Positions 10,115-24,968 of a DNA stretch of 64,000 nucleotides are shown one piece after another. Each line of letters starts with the position of its first letter. Position 1 is the stretch's first letter. Origin of the DNA: Haemophilus seminalis (GTDB taxonomy: Bacteria > Pseudomonadota > Gammaproteobacteria > Enterobacterales > Pasteurellaceae). Location: NCBI RefSeq assembly GCF_006384255.1, contig NZ_VCED01000005.1:1-64000 (forward strand), in the 5' to 3' direction. The position numbers and the translations under genes were made by a program. A model generated the notes under the pieces. That model made no database searches, was not told the DNA's origin, and worked only from the letters and a program-made list of their open reading frames with translations.

Positions 10115-11377
10115 ATGTTAGTTAAAAATGTACATATTCATAATCGCGAAGGGTTATGGCAGATTTTAATTGAAGAAGGAAAAATTAGTCGAATTTTTTC
10201 TCAAGATGAGGTTTTTAATTATTTAGGTGAGATACTCGATGGTGAAGAAGGTATTGTTTATCCTCCATTCGTAGAGCCTCATATTCATTTAGATGCGACA
10301 CAAACCGCAGGACAGCCAAATTGGAATCAATCTGGTACCTTATTTGAAGGGATTGAACGTTGGGCTGAGCGTAAATCATTGTTAAGCCATGAAGATGTAA
10401 AATCTCGCGCATGGAAGACATTAAAATGGCAGATTGCAAGTGGGGTTCAGTATGTCCGTACTCATGTTGATGTCTCTGATCCAACATTAACTGCGCTAAA
10501 AGCTATGCTTGAAGTCAAAAAAGAAATCGCTCCTTGGGTGGATTTACAGATTGTAGCATTTCCACAAGAAGGTATTTTGTCTTATCCAAATGGCGAGAAA
10601 TTATTAGATCAGGCTATGGAGATGGGCGCAGATGTTGTTGGCGGCATACCTCATTTTGAATTTACCCGTGAATATGGTGTAGAGTCGATGCATATCGCTT
10701 TTGATATTGCTCGCAAGTACAACAAACAGATTGATATTCATTGTGATGAAATTGATGATGAACAATCTCGTTTTGTTGAAACGGTCGCGGCATTAGCCTT
10801 GAAATATGACATAGGAGAAAAAGTGACGGCAAGCCATACAACGGCCATGCATTCATATAATAATGCTTATGCATCTCGTCTTTTCCGACTATTAAAGATG
10901 TCAAAAATTCATTTTGTGGCAAACCCATTAGTGAATATTCATCTTCAAGGACGCTTTGATACCTATCCAAAACGTCGCGGTGTAACGCGAGTAAAAGAGA
11001 TGCTCAAAAATAATATCAATGTTTGTTTTGGGCATGATGATGTGTTTGATCCTTGGTATCCGCTTGGTACAGCGAATATGCTACAGGTATTACACATGGG
11101 ATTACATGTTTGCCAGTTAATGGGATATGGTCAAATTAATGATGGTCTGAAATTAGTCACTGAAAATAGTGCGAAAGCATTAGGTTTAACGGATTATGGA
11201 ATCAAAGAAGGTAACAGTGCAAACTTTATTGTACTGCCTGCAGAAAATGGCTTTGATGCCGTACGCCGTCAAGTTCCTGCACGTTATTCTATTCGTCATG
11301 GTAAGGTGATTTCTGAAACGCAGCTGGCGAAGACCACCATTCATTTATCCGATAGTGAGCAAGTGAACTATCGTTAA
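10115..11377 (+). CDS. codA: cytosine deaminase
   Basis: Converts cytosine to uracil and ammonia. The product has 420 residues of the amidohydrolase superfamily with the metal-binding set visible: His56 and His58 in EPHIHLD, a central His in IDIHCDE, and the Asp of CFGHDD. The length fits CodA (E. coli 427). It starts 9 nt after codB with AAGGAAAAAG upstream, so the two genes form one operon under the PurR-box promoter. Conserved active-site neighbours such as HTTAMHS support cytosine deaminase over other amidohydrolases. Confidence 0.92.
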   Translation: MLVKNVHIHNREGLWQILIEEGKISRIFSQDEVFNYLGEILDGEEGIVYPPFVEPHIHLDATQTAGQPNWNQSGTLFEGIERWAERKSLLSHEDVKSRAWKTLKWQIASGVQYVRTHVDVSDPTLTALKAMLEVKKEIAPWVDLQIVAFPQEGILSYPNGEKLLDQAMEMGADVVGGIPHFEFTREYGVESMHIAFDIARKYNKQIDIHCDEIDDEQSRFVETVAALALKYDIGEKVTASHTTAMHSYNNAYASRLFRLLKMSKIHFVANPLVNIHLQGRFDTYPKRRGVTRVKEMLKNNINVCFGHDDVFDPWYPLGTANMLQVLHMGLHVCQLMGYGQINDGLKLVTENSAKALGLTDYGIKEGNSANFIVLPAENGFDAVRRQVPARYSIRHGKVISETQLAKTTIHLSDSEQVNYR

Positions 11378-11383
11378 TCACTG

Positions 11384-11424
11384 AAAGTGCGGTCAACATT
11401 TAAGAGAAATTTGAACCGCACTTT
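11384..11424. terminator. uptake-signal hairpin between codA and argG
   Basis: AAAGTGCGGT (11384-11393) and ACCGCACTTT (11415-11424) form a perfect 10-bp stem between two convergent genes. Confidence 0.75.
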
Positions 11425-11428
11425 TATC

Positions 11429-12826
<1,398 letters not shown>

Positions 12827-12903
12827 TAAATATAACCGCACTTTTTATGTTTGTCTAGCCTTTTATGTATTAAGGCTGAAAATCTTTAGTTGTTATCATG
12901 CAT

Positions 12904-12934
12904 AAAAATCCCCGCTGTAAATAGCAGGGATTTT
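12904..12934 (-). terminator. purC terminator
   Basis: A stem of 12 positions with one mismatch (AAAATCCC...GGGATTTT) is followed on the minus strand by TTTTT, directly after the purC stop. Confidence 0.8.
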
Positions 12935-12939
12935 GATCT

Positions 12940-13812
12940 CTATTTTGTTAATAAATCCAGTGCTTCCTGATATTTATCAACCGTTTTCTGAATAATATTT
13001 TCTGGCACTTTCGGGGCGGGCGCTTGTTTATTCCAGCCGCTATTTTCTAACCAATCGCGTACAAATTGTTTATCGAATGATGGAGGATTAATCCCTTCTT
13101 GGTAAGTATCGATAGACCAAAAACGACTAGAGTCTGGTGTTAATACTTCATCCATTAATGTGAGCGTGCCATTTTCATCTAAACCGAATTCAAATTTTGT
13201 GTCGCAAATAATAATGCCTTTAGTCAGTGCATATTCTGCAGCAGCAGTATAAAGTGCGATAGCTTTTTCTTTTACTTGTGCGGCTAAATCAGCCCCGATG
13301 AGTTTTTCACATTCTGCATAGCTGATATTTATATCATGACTGCCAACGGCTTCTTTACTTGACGGAGTGAAAATAGGTTCTGGTAATTTACTGGCTTCAA
13401 CTAAGCCTTCGGGTAGTTTTAATCCGCAGATGGTACCAGTTTGTTTATAATCTTTTAAACCACTGCCAGTTAGATAGCCACGTACGATAGATTCAATTTT
13501 AATGGGATTCAAACGTTTACACACTACAGCTCGATCTTTGATTAAATCAGCTTCTTCTTTTGGTAACACATCATAAACACTCTCACCAGTGAAATGATTC
13601 GGCATAATGTGAGCAAGTTTGTTAAACCAAAAATTGGAAATTTGAGTCAGAATTTCGCCTTTTCGTGGAATAGGATCATCTAAAATAACATCAAATGCAG
13701 ATAAGCGGTCAGAAGCAACCATTAGCATGCGTTTATCATCGATTTCATAGAGATCACGTACTTTACCTGAATAGATTTTTTTTAGACTTAGAGTGGGGAG
13801 TTGTTGTGTCAT
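12940..13812 (-). CDS. purC: phosphoribosylaminoimidazole-succinocarboxamide synthase
   Basis: Makes SAICAR from CAIR, aspartate and ATP in purine synthesis. It has 290 residues of the SAICAR synthetase family, with KIYSGKVRDLYEI near the N-terminus, DRLSAFDVI and CDTKFEFG conserved. The ATG at 13812 is chosen because AGGTG precedes it by 8 nt; the frame remains open to a GTG at 13860, but that codon lies in the promoter. It is transcribed alone, between the mrcB terminator and its own terminator, under a PurR box. Confidence 0.95.
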   Translation of the reverse strand: MTQQLPTLSLKKIYSGKVRDLYEIDDKRMLMVASDRLSAFDVILDDPIPRKGEILTQISNFWFNKLAHIMPNHFTGESVYDVLPKEEADLIKDRAVVCKRLNPIKIESIVRGYLTGSGLKDYKQTGTICGLKLPEGLVEASKLPEPIFTPSSKEAVGSHDINISYAECEKLIGADLAAQVKEKAIALYTAAAEYALTKGIIICDTKFEFGLDENGTLTLMDEVLTPDSSRFWSIDTYQEGINPPSFDKQFVRDWLENSGWNKQAPAPKVPENIIQKTVDKYQEALDLLTK

Positions 13813-13848
13813 CGTTTTGCACCTGTATGAAAGTAAAAACTGGTGCGT

Positions 13849-13881
13849 ATTGTACCGCACTTTTAAAGCAAACGTTTGCTA
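13849..13881 (-). promoter_or_regulatory. purC promoter with PurR box
   Basis: The near-palindrome AAGCAAACGTTTGCTA (13866-13881) matches the PurR operator and lies directly upstream of a minus-strand -10 TACAAT (13849-13854). The -35 is poor and covered by the box, which suggests repression by PurR with purine corepressor. Confidence 0.75.
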
Positions 13882-13897
13882 TTTTTTTTTAAGAAAT

Positions 13898-13923
13898 AAA
13901 AAAATCCCCTGAAATTTCAGGGG
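13898..13923 (-). terminator. mrcB terminator
   Basis: CCCCTGAAATTTCAGGGG is a perfect palindrome followed on the minus strand by a long T-run. It lies 59 nt beyond the mrcB stop. Confidence 0.85.
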
Positions 13924-13981
13924 AAGTGTAGTTTTTTCGCTTCAAAAAATTTGCTTATTATTAGAAATATACCGCGATTAA

Positions 13982-16339
13982 TTATTGTGCGGGTGGATTT
14001 GGGTTATCCAATACATCCCAGACGCTTTCTTGTCGAGGAGGAATTTCTGTTTCAGCTGGTGGAGTAGCTGGCGATGGAGAAGCATTTGATGTGCCTCCGC
14101 AGAAATTCTGCCCATTATTGACCCAAACTGGGATCACTCGATTGCTGTCACAATCCCAGCTGCCATGTTGGGTAATACCAACCCATTTCATATTCTCAGG
14201 TTTATTTAGCTTCAATTTCTCAATATAAGTATGGCTTAAATAATCTTTATAAATCTGTAATGCGCCTGATGCACCAGTAAGTTTTGTTTCACCATTATCA
14301 TCGCGACCAAGCCAAACCGTGCTGATATTTTTTCCATCGATCCCCACAAACCAAGTATCACGCGCATCATTTGTTGTCCCTGTTTTACCGGCTAAACGTA
14401 AATCCGCATAATCATTTTGCAAGCTACGAGCTGTACCACGTTCAACAGTTTGTTGCATCGCAAATAACGTTTGGAATGCGGCTTCTTGTGGTACCACTTG
14501 TTTTGCGGTTTTATCATGTTGATAAATGATATTTCCTTGACGATCCGCAATGGTATCGACAGTTGTGAGTTCAATCCGTCCACCTTGATTCGCAATAGTT
14601 TGATAAAGTTTAGTTACATCATAAGGTGAGATGGTATAAGCCCCGAGCAACATAGCCGGCACTTTTGGAATTTCCACATTATCCCATCCCATCGCTTTTT
14701 GTGTATCAATGACTTTGCTCAAGCCGACTTTCATCCCAATATTTACAGTTGGAATATTTAAAGAACGTGCTAAGGCATCCATTAACATCACTGAACCACT
14801 ATATTTTTTGTCATAGTTGCGCGGTTGCCACGGCGGGCTGCCTTTGATATTAATCGTAATTGGTTGGTTGTTAATTGGGGTATTCAAGCGGAACTGTTCT
14901 GGATTTGAAAGTGCGGTTAAATAAATAGAAGGTTTTACTAAAGAACCAATCTGACGTTTTGCCATTAATGCACGATTAAACCCCGCATATTGCGTTTGTA
15001 AACCACCCACTACCGCACGAATTTCACCCACTCGGTAATCCGCAACAATCATGGCTCCTTCTAAATATGGATTTTTCGTTTTCAGTTGTAGTTGTGAAAC
15101 TGTATTCACCACTGCATTTTCTGCTTGAGCTTGTTGTTTTAAATCCATTGTGGTGAAAATCCGTGCACCAAGTAAACTGGATATTTTATGTTCGCCTAGT
15201 TCACGACGTAAATCCGCCTGTAAAGTTTGAATAAATGACGGATATTTACGGGAGACTTGTCCTTTTTGTTGAACACCTAAAGGTCGTTGGCTTAATAATT
15301 GGTAAAGTTCATCACCGATCATTTTATGTTCAAGCATGAGCTTTAAAACAACATTACGACGTTCTAAGGCATTTTGAGGATTACGCCAAGGATTATAAAG
15401 TGAAGGACCTTTGACCATCCCGACTAAAAGTGCAATTTGATCTAAGCTAATTTCACGAATTGAACGACCAAAATAGAATTGGCTGGCTAATTCAAAACCG
15501 TGAATTTGCGTATCACCATTTTGTCCGAGATAAATTTCATTGAGATAGGTTTCGAGAATACGATTTTTATCATAACGCCAATCTAACACTAATGATATCA
15601 AGGCTTCGTTCGCTTTACGGGTAATTGTACGTTCGCTTGATAAAAATAAATTTTTTACGAGTTGTTGAGTGAGTGTACTACCACCTTGTACCGTTTGTCC
15701 TGCACGAATATTGGTAATTAATGCTCGTATAATCCCTACTGGGTTTATACCATGATGATCATAAAAACGGCGATCTTCCGTTAAAATTAGGGCGTCAATC
15801 AATAAGCGCGGGTAATTTTGTAAAGGAATTGCAAGGCGATCTTCATTGTCAGATTCCAACATTGCAATCAATTTTGGCGCAAGGCGAAACTCATCGATTG
15901 CTTTTACGGCAACGAGATCTTCAATTCGATTAAGTTTGTTATCGACAAAACGTAAACGTAAAACTCGTTGTGGTTCTGGTTTATCAGGGAAAGGGAAAGC
16001 TCGACGAAGAACAACAATTGTATCATCTTCTAATTTGAAATCGCCTGGTGCGGCTACCATGGTCGTTTGGCGATATTCGTTATCTAATAAAATTTGAATC
16101 ACTTCATCAAAAGCGAGATTATCTGAAATTTTCACACTTTCAATACGGCTATATACTTCAGCGGGCAAACGCCAAATTTGCCCATCCATTTTTGAACGGA
16201 TTTGCCAATCTAAATATCCGCCATAAAATACGGTTAATACCGCACCACTAAACGCTACTTTTAATAGAAAGCTTTTGAAAGAACGGCGTTTTTTAGGTGT
16301 TTTTTCTTCGGGATTTTTTTGAACGTTTTCGATGGTCAT
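13982..16339 (-). CDS. mrcB: penicillin-binding protein 1B (bifunctional peptidoglycan synthase)
   Basis: An inner-membrane enzyme that polymerises and crosslinks peptidoglycan. It has 785 residues: a basic cytoplasmic tail, one membrane helix (about 23-42), a UB2H-like region, a glycosyltransferase GT51 domain with Glu188 in TEDRRFYDHHG, and a transpeptidase domain with Ser466-Leu-Val-Lys469, SLN (in ARSLNIPT) and KTG (AGKTGTTNDARDTW). The C-terminal tail contains two Cys and a Pro-rich end. It begins 6 nt after the yacL stop and is the last gene of an erpA-yacL-mrcB run, with its own terminator. Confidence 0.96.
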   Translation of the reverse strand: MTIENVQKNPEEKTPKKRRSFKSFLLKVAFSGAVLTVFYGGYLDWQIRSKMDGQIWRLPAEVYSRIESVKISDNLAFDEVIQILLDNEYRQTTMVAAPGDFKLEDDTIVVLRRAFPFPDKPEPQRVLRLRFVDNKLNRIEDLVAVKAIDEFRLAPKLIAMLESDNEDRLAIPLQNYPRLLIDALILTEDRRFYDHHGINPVGIIRALITNIRAGQTVQGGSTLTQQLVKNLFLSSERTITRKANEALISLVLDWRYDKNRILETYLNEIYLGQNGDTQIHGFELASQFYFGRSIREISLDQIALLVGMVKGPSLYNPWRNPQNALERRNVVLKLMLEHKMIGDELYQLLSQRPLGVQQKGQVSRKYPSFIQTLQADLRRELGEHKISSLLGARIFTTMDLKQQAQAENAVVNTVSQLQLKTKNPYLEGAMIVADYRVGEIRAVVGGLQTQYAGFNRALMAKRQIGSLVKPSIYLTALSNPEQFRLNTPINNQPITINIKGSPPWQPRNYDKKYSGSVMLMDALARSLNIPTVNIGMKVGLSKVIDTQKAMGWDNVEIPKVPAMLLGAYTISPYDVTKLYQTIANQGGRIELTTVDTIADRQGNIIYQHDKTAKQVVPQEAAFQTLFAMQQTVERGTARSLQNDYADLRLAGKTGTTNDARDTWFVGIDGKNISTVWLGRDDNGETKLTGASGALQIYKDYLSHTYIEKLKLNKPENMKWVGITQHGSWDCDSNRVIPVWVNNGQNFCGGTSNASPSPATPPAETEIPPRQESVWDVLDNPNPPAQ

Positions 16340-16345
16340 AGTCGG

Positions 16346-16699
16346 TTAAGAGATAAAATCAACATAAGCTTCGAGGAAATGGATAAAATCTTGCGTGCCA
16401 CAAAAAGCAATGCTTTCTTCATCATAATAATGAAAATCGTCTTCCAGAATTTCATCGGTTTCAATGGCGAGATTATTCGCTCGTACCATTACTTCATCAG
16501 CATCTAAAAACAATGTATATTCTGCGCCAATTAAGATATTTTCTTGATTTTCAGAGAGTGATTGCGCAGTAGAAAGTGCGGTCAAAATCGCCTTTGGATT
16601 TGACCGCACTTCAGTATTGAACCAGTTAGCAAGAGCAATGTGTTCCATCGAACATTTTACGGATACATTGCCTTGATAATGTGTAAATTGAAAATCCAT
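16346..16699 (-). CDS. yacL: YacL family (UPF0231) protein
   Basis: A 117-residue acidic soluble protein of the UPF0231 family; its function is not established. Family features are EYTLFLDADEVMVRANNL and HYYDEESIAFCG. The ATG at 16699 is used because it lies one base after the erpA stop and gives the family N-terminus MDFQFTHYQG; the frame stays open upstream inside erpA. Residues near 34-46 are encoded by an inverted pair of DNA uptake signals with 13-bp perfect arms, an unusual place for such a pair. Confidence 0.85.
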   Translation of the reverse strand: MDFQFTHYQGNVSVKCSMEHIALANWFNTEVRSNPKAILTALSTAQSLSENQENILIGAEYTLFLDADEVMVRANNLAIETDEILEDDFHYYDEESIAFCGTQDFIHFLEAYVDFIS

Positions 16700-16700
16700 C

Positions 16701-17045
16701 TTAGATACTAAAGGATGAACCACAGCCACAAGTGCTGGTAGCATTTGGATTATTTACAGTAAAGCGTGAACCTTCTAAACCTTCTGTGTAATCGACGGTA
16801 CCACCGATTAAATACTGTAAACTCATTGGGTCAATCACAAGTTGAACCCCTGATTTTTCAATCGTTAAATCGCCTTCATTCACTTTTTCATCAAAAGTAA
16901 AACCATATTGGAAACCGCTACAGCCACCACCCGTGATATACACGCGTAATTTCAAATTAGTATTTTCTTCTTCGCTGATTAAATTTTTTACTTTATTCGC
17001 TGCTGCATCAGTAAATGTCAATGGTACTGTAATGTTATCTGTCAT
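16701..17045 (-). CDS. erpA: iron-sulfur cluster insertion protein ErpA
   Basis: An A-type carrier that delivers Fe-S clusters to apoproteins. It has 114 residues with the three expected cysteines: Cys42 in [12 protein letters not shown] and Cys106/Cys108 in the C-terminal CGCGSSFSI. The start matches the family length and is 136 nt from divergent map. It is the first gene of a tight erpA-yacL-mrcB run, with one base between erpA and yacL. Confidence 0.95.
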   Translation of the reverse strand: MTDNITVPLTFTDAAANKVKNLISEEENTNLKLRVYITGGGCSGFQYGFTFDEKVNEGDLTIEKSGVQLVIDPMSLQYLIGGTVDYTEGLEGSRFTVNNPNATSTCGCGSSFSI

Positions 17046-17181
17046 AATTATTTCCCGCTTCCCGAAAATTTGAATTCCGTTATTATCTAATAACCATTTA
17101 CTCCATTCAAGTGTAATCCAGTTTTTTCCTAGAAATCGTGCTATAATCTGGCAAAATTTTTTTCAAAAAAGGTGAAATAAA

Positions 17182-17988
17182 ATGGCTATTCCAATTAGAA
17201 CAGAAAAAGAAATTGTAAAACTACGTGAGGCCTGCAAATTGGCTTCGGATGTGCTGGTGATGATTGAACCTTACGTAAAAGCAGGAGTAACCACAGGCGA
17301 GCTTGATCGCATTTGCCATGAATATATGGTAAATGAACAAAAGGTTATTCCCGCTTGTTTGAATTATCACGGTTTCCCAAAATCTACTTGTATTTCCATT
17401 AACGAAGTTGTCTGTCACGGTATTCCAAGTGACGATAAAGTGCTTAAAAATGGCGATATTGTGAATATTGATGTCACGGTGATTAAAGACGGTTATTTTG
17501 GCGATAACTCAAAAATGTATATCGTGGGTGGTGCAACGAATATTCGTAGTAAAAAGTTAGTGGAAGCGGCACAGGAAGCCTTATACGTGGGATTGCGCAC
17601 AGTAAAACCAGGTATTCGTTTAAATGAAGTAGGTAAAGCTGTGCAAAAATATACTGAAAGTCAAACTTTCAGTGTTGTGCGTGAATATTGTGGACATGGT
17701 GTTGGTACAGAATTTCACTGCGAACCTCAAGTGTTGCATTATTACGCAGATGATGGTGGCGTGATTTTAAAACCCGGAATGGTGTTTACCATTGAGCCAA
17801 TGATTAATGCAGGAAAAAAAGAAGTGCGCGTGATGGGAGATGGTTGGACAGTAAAAACCAAAGATCGCAGCCATTCAGCACAATATGAACATCAACTTGT
17901 TGTCACGGAAACTGGTTGTGAAGTGATGACTATCCGCGATGAAGAAATTGCGGAAGGTCGAATTTCGCGGATTATGGTGAATGTGTAA
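17182..17988 (+). CDS. map: methionine aminopeptidase, type I
   Basis: Removes the initiator methionine from new proteins. It has 268 residues of the type I family, with the metal ligands in NIDVTVIKDGYFGDNS (two Asp), CGHGVGTEFHCEP (His), FTIEPMINAG (Glu) and QYEHQLVVTE (Glu). The ATG at 17182 follows AAGGTG. A -10-like TATAAT lies at 17142-17147; the -35 is weak. A terminator follows, so it is probably monocistronic. Confidence 0.96.
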   Translation: MAIPIRTEKEIVKLREACKLASDVLVMIEPYVKAGVTTGELDRICHEYMVNEQKVIPACLNYHGFPKSTCISINEVVCHGIPSDDKVLKNGDIVNIDVTVIKDGYFGDNSKMYIVGGATNIRSKKLVEAAQEALYVGLRTVKPGIRLNEVGKAVQKYTESQTFSVVREYCGHGVGTEFHCEPQVLHYYADDGGVILKPGMVFTIEPMINAGKKEVRVMGDGWTVKTKDRSHSAQYEHQLVVTETGCEVMTIRDEEIAEGRISRIMVNV

Positions 17989-18010
17989 TTGACATTAAAT
18001 TATAAGATAA

Positions 18011-18034
18011 GGGCGTAGATATACGCCCTTTTTG
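18011..18034 (+). terminator. map terminator
   Basis: GGGCGTA and TACGCCC arms with a GATA loop are followed by TTTTTG, 22 nt after the map stop. Confidence 0.88.
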
Positions 18035-18081
18035 TTTTTCTTTATAATAAAGCAACTTTGATTTAACAAAAGGCAATTCAT

Positions 18082-20673
18082 ATGCTGTTTTCTCCGACAC
18101 TCTCTTCTCCTTTAACACCAAGTGCGGTCAAAATTGAGCGAGAAAATCTTAAGCAATTTGAGCTTGAGAATTTTTCTCGTTATTCCATTTTTGAGCTTAT
18201 TGAAAATCGCAGTGATTTTTATGATGCCTTATTGATTCAACTTTGGCATGAAATGGGATTAAGTGAACAACAGGGGATTACTTTAATTGCAGTTGGCGGT
18301 TATGGACGGCGTGAGATGTTTCCTTTGTCGGATCTAGATTTTTTAATTTTGGTCGAGCAAATACCTAGCCCAGAAATTGAAGAAAAAATTACTCAATTTA
18401 TCCAATTTTTATGGGATTGTGGCTTTGAGGTGGGAAATAGTGTTCGAACCTTAGAACAATGTGAATCGGAAGGAAAACAAGATATTACGATTGCCACCAA
18501 TTTATTAGAAGCCAGATTTCTTGCTGGAAATCGACCGCACTTTGATGTGCTAAACGAATTGGTAAAAAATACTGATTTTTGGTCGAAAGAAGATTTTTTT
18601 AATGCCAAAGTGCAAGAGCAAATAGAACGTTATCAGCGTTATCACAATACGGCTTATAACCTTGAGCCAGATATTAAGTACAGCCCGGGTGGCTTGAGAG
18701 ATTTGCATTTGTTGTATTGGGTTGCGTTGCGCCATTCGGGGGCGCTGACTCTTGAGGCCATTTTACAAAGTGGTTTTATTTATCCTCAAGAATATCAGCA
18801 ACTACAAGAAAGTCGTGCATTTTTATTTAAAGTGCGGTTCGCTTTGCATTTAATTTTGAAACGTTACGATAATCGTCTGTTGTTTGACCGTCAAATTAAA
18901 GTCAGCGAATTGTTGGGTTTCCGAGGGGAAGACAATCAAGCTGTGGAAAAAATGATGAAATGTTTTTTCCAAGCATTGCACCGAATTTCGCTTATCAGTA
19001 ATTTGTTGATTCAGCATTATCGAGAAAATGTGCTTTCATCAAATCAGGACAGTGTGATTCATCAGTTAGACGATGATTTTCAACTGATTAACCAATGCTT
19101 ATGTTTGCGTAATAGCCGTGCTTTTCAAGAAAAACCAGAGCGAATTTTAGATCTATTCTTTTATTTAACGCAGTACGAACAGGCTAATATTCATTCTGAT
19201 ACTTTGCGTCAATTACAAATTACCTTAGATCAACTACCACAGAAATTATGCGAGATTCCTGCTGCTCGAGAAAAATTTCTACGTTTGTTTAATCAACCTA
19301 ATACGATTAAGCGTGCATTTATACCAATGCACCAATATGGCGTATTAACAGCGTATCTTCCCCAATGGCAAGCCATTGAGGGATTAATGCAATTTGATTT
19401 ATTCCATATTTATACGGTGGATGAGCATACATTGCGCGTGATGTTGAAATTGGAAAGTTTTCTGTCACAGGAAAGTGCGCAAGAACATCCGATTGCCCAT
19501 CGAATTTTTAGCCAACTTTCTGACCGCACTTTGCTTTATATTGCGGCGTTGTTCCACGATATTGCAAAAGGGCGGGGCGGTGATCACGCAGAACTTGGCG
19601 CAGAAGATGTGGCAGACTTTGCGCAATTACATGGTTTAGATCGCCGAGAAATTGATACCCTTGCTTGGCTCGTAAAATCTCATTTGCTGATGTCAATTAC
19701 GGCGCAACGCCGTGATATTCATGATCCTGAAGTGGTTATGAATTTTGCGGAAGCCGTGCAAAATCAAGTTCGATTAGATTATCTCACTTGTTTAACGGTG
19801 GCGGATATTTGTGCAACCAATGGTAATTTATGGAATAGCTGGAAACGTTCGCTTTTTGCCTCTTTATATGAATTTACTGAACAGCAATTTGTACAAGGCA
19901 TGAAAGAATTGCTTGATTACTCAGAAAAATCGGAAGAAAACCGAAAACTTGCACAACAAATTTTAACGCAGGATTATTCCGATATTGCACCAATCTTGAT
20001 TGAGCAATTATGGGCTCATTGTCCTGAAGATTATTTTGTGCGTAATACGCCAAAACAAATCGCGTGGCATACAAGTTTACTGGTGGATTTCGATGAGGCA
20101 TTATTAGTGAAAATTAGTAATCGCTTTTCACTTGGCGGCACGGAAGTGTTTATTTATTGCCAAGATCAACCGCACTTATTTAATAAAGTGGTGAGTACCA
20201 TAGGCGCAAAAAAATTCAGTATCCATGATGCGCAGATTATTACGACACAAGATGGTTATGTTTTTGATAGCTTTATCATCACGGAACTTAACGGTGAATT
20301 AGTGGAATTTGATCGCCGCCGAGAACTAGAGCAAGCCCTAACAGTAGCGCTTCAAAGTGAAAAATTACCCGAACTTTCTATTACGCCTAATCGCCAGCTT
20401 CAACACTTCACTGTACAAACCGACGTACGTTTTTTACATGAAAACAAAAAAGAGCATACTGAAATGGAGCTGGTTGCGTTGGATAAACCTGGGTTATTAG
20501 CGCAAGTGAGCCAAATCTTCAGTGAGCTAAATCTCAATTTATTGAATGCGAAAATTACCACCGTGGGCGAGAAAGCCGAGGACTTTTTTATTTTGACGAA
20601 CCAATTTGGGCAAGCTCTTGCAAGAGAGGAGCGAGAAATATTAAAACAAGTTCTTGTGAAAGAAATTCACTAA
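18082..20673 (+). CDS. glnD: bifunctional uridylyltransferase / uridylyl-removing enzyme
   Basis: Senses glutamine and adds or removes UMP on PII nitrogen-signalling proteins. It has 863 residues: a nucleotidyltransferase domain with [17 protein letters not shown] (about 72-88), a PII-uridylyltransferase middle region, an HD domain with [15 protein letters not shown] (about 490-504) for UMP removal, and two ACT domains (about 685-760 and 795-860). AAAGG lies upstream of the ATG. An uptake signal sits within the first coding bases. No PII gene is in the window. Confidence 0.96.
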   Translation: MLFSPTLSSPLTPSAVKIERENLKQFELENFSRYSIFELIENRSDFYDALLIQLWHEMGLSEQQGITLIAVGGYGRREMFPLSDLDFLILVEQIPSPEIEEKITQFIQFLWDCGFEVGNSVRTLEQCESEGKQDITIATNLLEARFLAGNRPHFDVLNELVKNTDFWSKEDFFNAKVQEQIERYQRYHNTAYNLEPDIKYSPGGLRDLHLLYWVALRHSGALTLEAILQSGFIYPQEYQQLQESRAFLFKVRFALHLILKRYDNRLLFDRQIKVSELLGFRGEDNQAVEKMMKCFFQALHRISLISNLLIQHYRENVLSSNQDSVIHQLDDDFQLINQCLCLRNSRAFQEKPERILDLFFYLTQYEQANIHSDTLRQLQITLDQLPQKLCEIPAAREKFLRLFNQPNTIKRAFIPMHQYGVLTAYLPQWQAIEGLMQFDLFHIYTVDEHTLRVMLKLESFLSQESAQEHPIAHRIFSQLSDRTLLYIAALFHDIAKGRGGDHAELGAEDVADFAQLHGLDRREIDTLAWLVKSHLLMSITAQRRDIHDPEVVMNFAEAVQNQVRLDYLTCLTVADICATNGNLWNSWKRSLFASLYEFTEQQFVQGMKELLDYSEKSEENRKLAQQILTQDYSDIAPILIEQLWAHCPEDYFVRNTPKQIAWHTSLLVDFDEALLVKISNRFSLGGTEVFIYCQDQPHLFNKVVSTIGAKKFSIHDAQIITTQDGYVFDSFIITELNGELVEFDRRRELEQALTVALQSEKLPELSITPNRQLQHFTVQTDVRFLHENKKEHTEMELVALDKPGLLAQVSQIFSELNLNLLNAKITTVGEKAEDFFILTNQFGQALAREEREILKQVLVKEIH

Positions 20674-20765
20674 CTAATAATGTAGATATATGAATGAATT
20701 AACTCTTATAGCCTTACATTAAAACTATTAAGAATAATTATATATTCTACTATGGTTATTTTTAG

Positions 20766-20810
20766 ATTTGTGACGAACTTCACATTTTTTTGAATTAGTT
20801 AGAGTATAAT
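20766..20810 (+). promoter_or_regulatory. CRP-dependent promoter of the trimeric autotransporter
   Basis: TGTGA-N6-TCACA (20769-20784) is a perfect core CRP site. A consensus -10 TATAAT lies at 20805-20810, with no good -35 at the right distance. The CRP centre is about 41 nt before the expected start of transcription, the geometry of a class II CRP-activated promoter. The rest of 20674-20867 is AT-rich leader and glnD downstream sequence. Confidence 0.72.
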
Positions 20811-20867
20811 TCACGAACCAATTTTATTCTATTTTTATACTGCATTGATTTAGTAATGGAGGATTGT

Positions 20868-23505
<2,638 letters not shown>

Positions 23506-23522
23506 AATAAAGGATAAGAGTA

Positions 23523-23557
23523 AAAGTGCGGTCAATTTTGAGCTGACCGCATTTTTT
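23523..23557 (+). terminator. terminator downstream of the autotransporter
   Basis: AAAGTGCGGTCA pairs with TGACCGCATTTT (one uptake-signal base altered) and is followed by T residues. It is close to the end of convergent hemL. Confidence 0.7.
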
Positions 23558-23561
23558 AACA

Positions 23562-24845
23562 CTAAGCAATCGCTGAAAAAGCAATATCTGCAGCCGAAAG
23601 TGTTCTCTCTATATCTTCATCGGTGTGTGCGAGAGACATAAATCCTGCTTCAAAAGCAGATGGCGCAAGGTATACCCCCTGTTCTAACATTTTATGGAAG
23701 AAAATTTTAAATTTCTCGATGTCGCATTTCATGACTTCAGCATAGGATGTTATTTCTTGTTGTTCAGTGAAGAAAATACCAAACATACCGCCTACATAGT
23801 TTACGACAAAAGGTACATGATGTTTTTCGGCAAGGGATTTTAATCCTAGACAAAGTTTCTCTGTTTTTATTGCAAGTTGTTGTTCATTGCCTGGTTTTTT
23901 CAATTCGTTTAAGCAAGCTAAACCCGCCGTCATTGCAATAGGATTACCAGAAAGTGTACCCGCTTGATATACCGGACCAGTTGGAGCAAGATATTCCATG
24001 ATAGCTTTTTTACCCCCTACCGCACCGACGGGCATTCCACCACCGATAACTTTACCTAGAGTTGTAAGATCAGGTGTTACACCATAATAAGATTGTGCTC
24101 CAGCAAGTGACACACGAAAACCTGTCATAACTTCATCAATGATGAAAAGTGCGCCATATTTGTCGCAAAGTTCTCGTATTCCTTGTAAAAATCCCGATTT
24201 CGGTGGAACACAATTCATATTGCCAGCTACAGGCTCGATGATGACACAAGAAATACTATCAGGATATTGTTCAAATAGCGCTTTTACTGAGTCAAGATTA
24301 TTGTATTCTGCCGTTAATGTATATTTCGCAAAATCTTCAGGTACGCCTGGAGAGCTTGGTTGACCAAGTGTTAATGCGCCCGAGCCTGCTTTTACAAGCA
24401 ATGAGTCTGAATGACCATGGTAACAACCTTCAAATTTTAAGATTTTATCACGACCAGTATAACCACGAGCAAGGCGAATTGCCGTCATCGTTGCTTCGGT
24501 GCCTGAACTTACCATACGCACCATTTCAATAGAAGGGACAATATTACAGACCAGTTCTGCTAAATCAATTTCAGAAGGGGTGGGAGCACCAAAACTTAAA
24601 CCATTTTCAGCCGCTTTAAGTACAGCCTTTAAGATCGATGGATGATTATGGCCTAAAATCATTGGCCCCCAAGAACCAACATAGTCAACATATTGTTTTC
24701 CATCAGTGTCATAAATATAGGCACCTTGCGCTTTTTGAATGAATACGGGGGTACCACCAACGCCTTTAAAGGCGCGTACAGGGGAATTTACTCCACCTGG
24801 AATAAAGGACTGTGCACGAGAAAAAAGTGCGGTTGAATCTGTCAT
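23562..24845 (-). CDS. hemL: glutamate-1-semialdehyde 2,1-aminomutase
   Basis: Makes 5-aminolevulinate from glutamate-1-semialdehyde, the second step of tetrapyrrole synthesis from Glu-tRNA. It has 427 residues of the class III aminotransferase fold. The PLP lysine is in [27 protein letters not shown] provides the PLP-contacting Asp, and CYHGHSD is conserved. AAAGGAAAAAAAC precedes the ATG. Classical hemin-requiring Haemophilus are described as lacking most of this pathway, so an intact copy is notable; hemA is also present in this window (55075). Confidence 0.95.
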   Translation of the reverse strand: MTDSTALFSRAQSFIPGGVNSPVRAFKGVGGTPVFIQKAQGAYIYDTDGKQYVDYVGSWGPMILGHNHPSILKAVLKAAENGLSFGAPTPSEIDLAELVCNIVPSIEMVRMVSSGTEATMTAIRLARGYTGRDKILKFEGCYHGHSDSLLVKAGSGALTLGQPSSPGVPEDFAKYTLTAEYNNLDSVKALFEQYPDSISCVIIEPVAGNMNCVPPKSGFLQGIRELCDKYGALFIIDEVMTGFRVSLAGAQSYYGVTPDLTTLGKVIGGGMPVGAVGGKKAIMEYLAPTGPVYQAGTLSGNPIAMTAGLACLNELKKPGNEQQLAIKTEKLCLGLKSLAEKHHVPFVVNYVGGMFGIFFTEQQEITSYAEVMKCDIEKFKIFFHKMLEQGVYLAPSAFEAGFMSLAHTDEDIERTLSAADIAFSAIA

Positions 24846-24968
24846 TGTTTTTTTCCTTTCTTATAAAAATAACGGTATTGTACTGAAAAATAGACTCTTT
24901 GTTAAAAATATCTTTATTGGTAAATTTCCCTTATGTTATCCTTTACAAAAAAATTTTAGGGTCAAATT

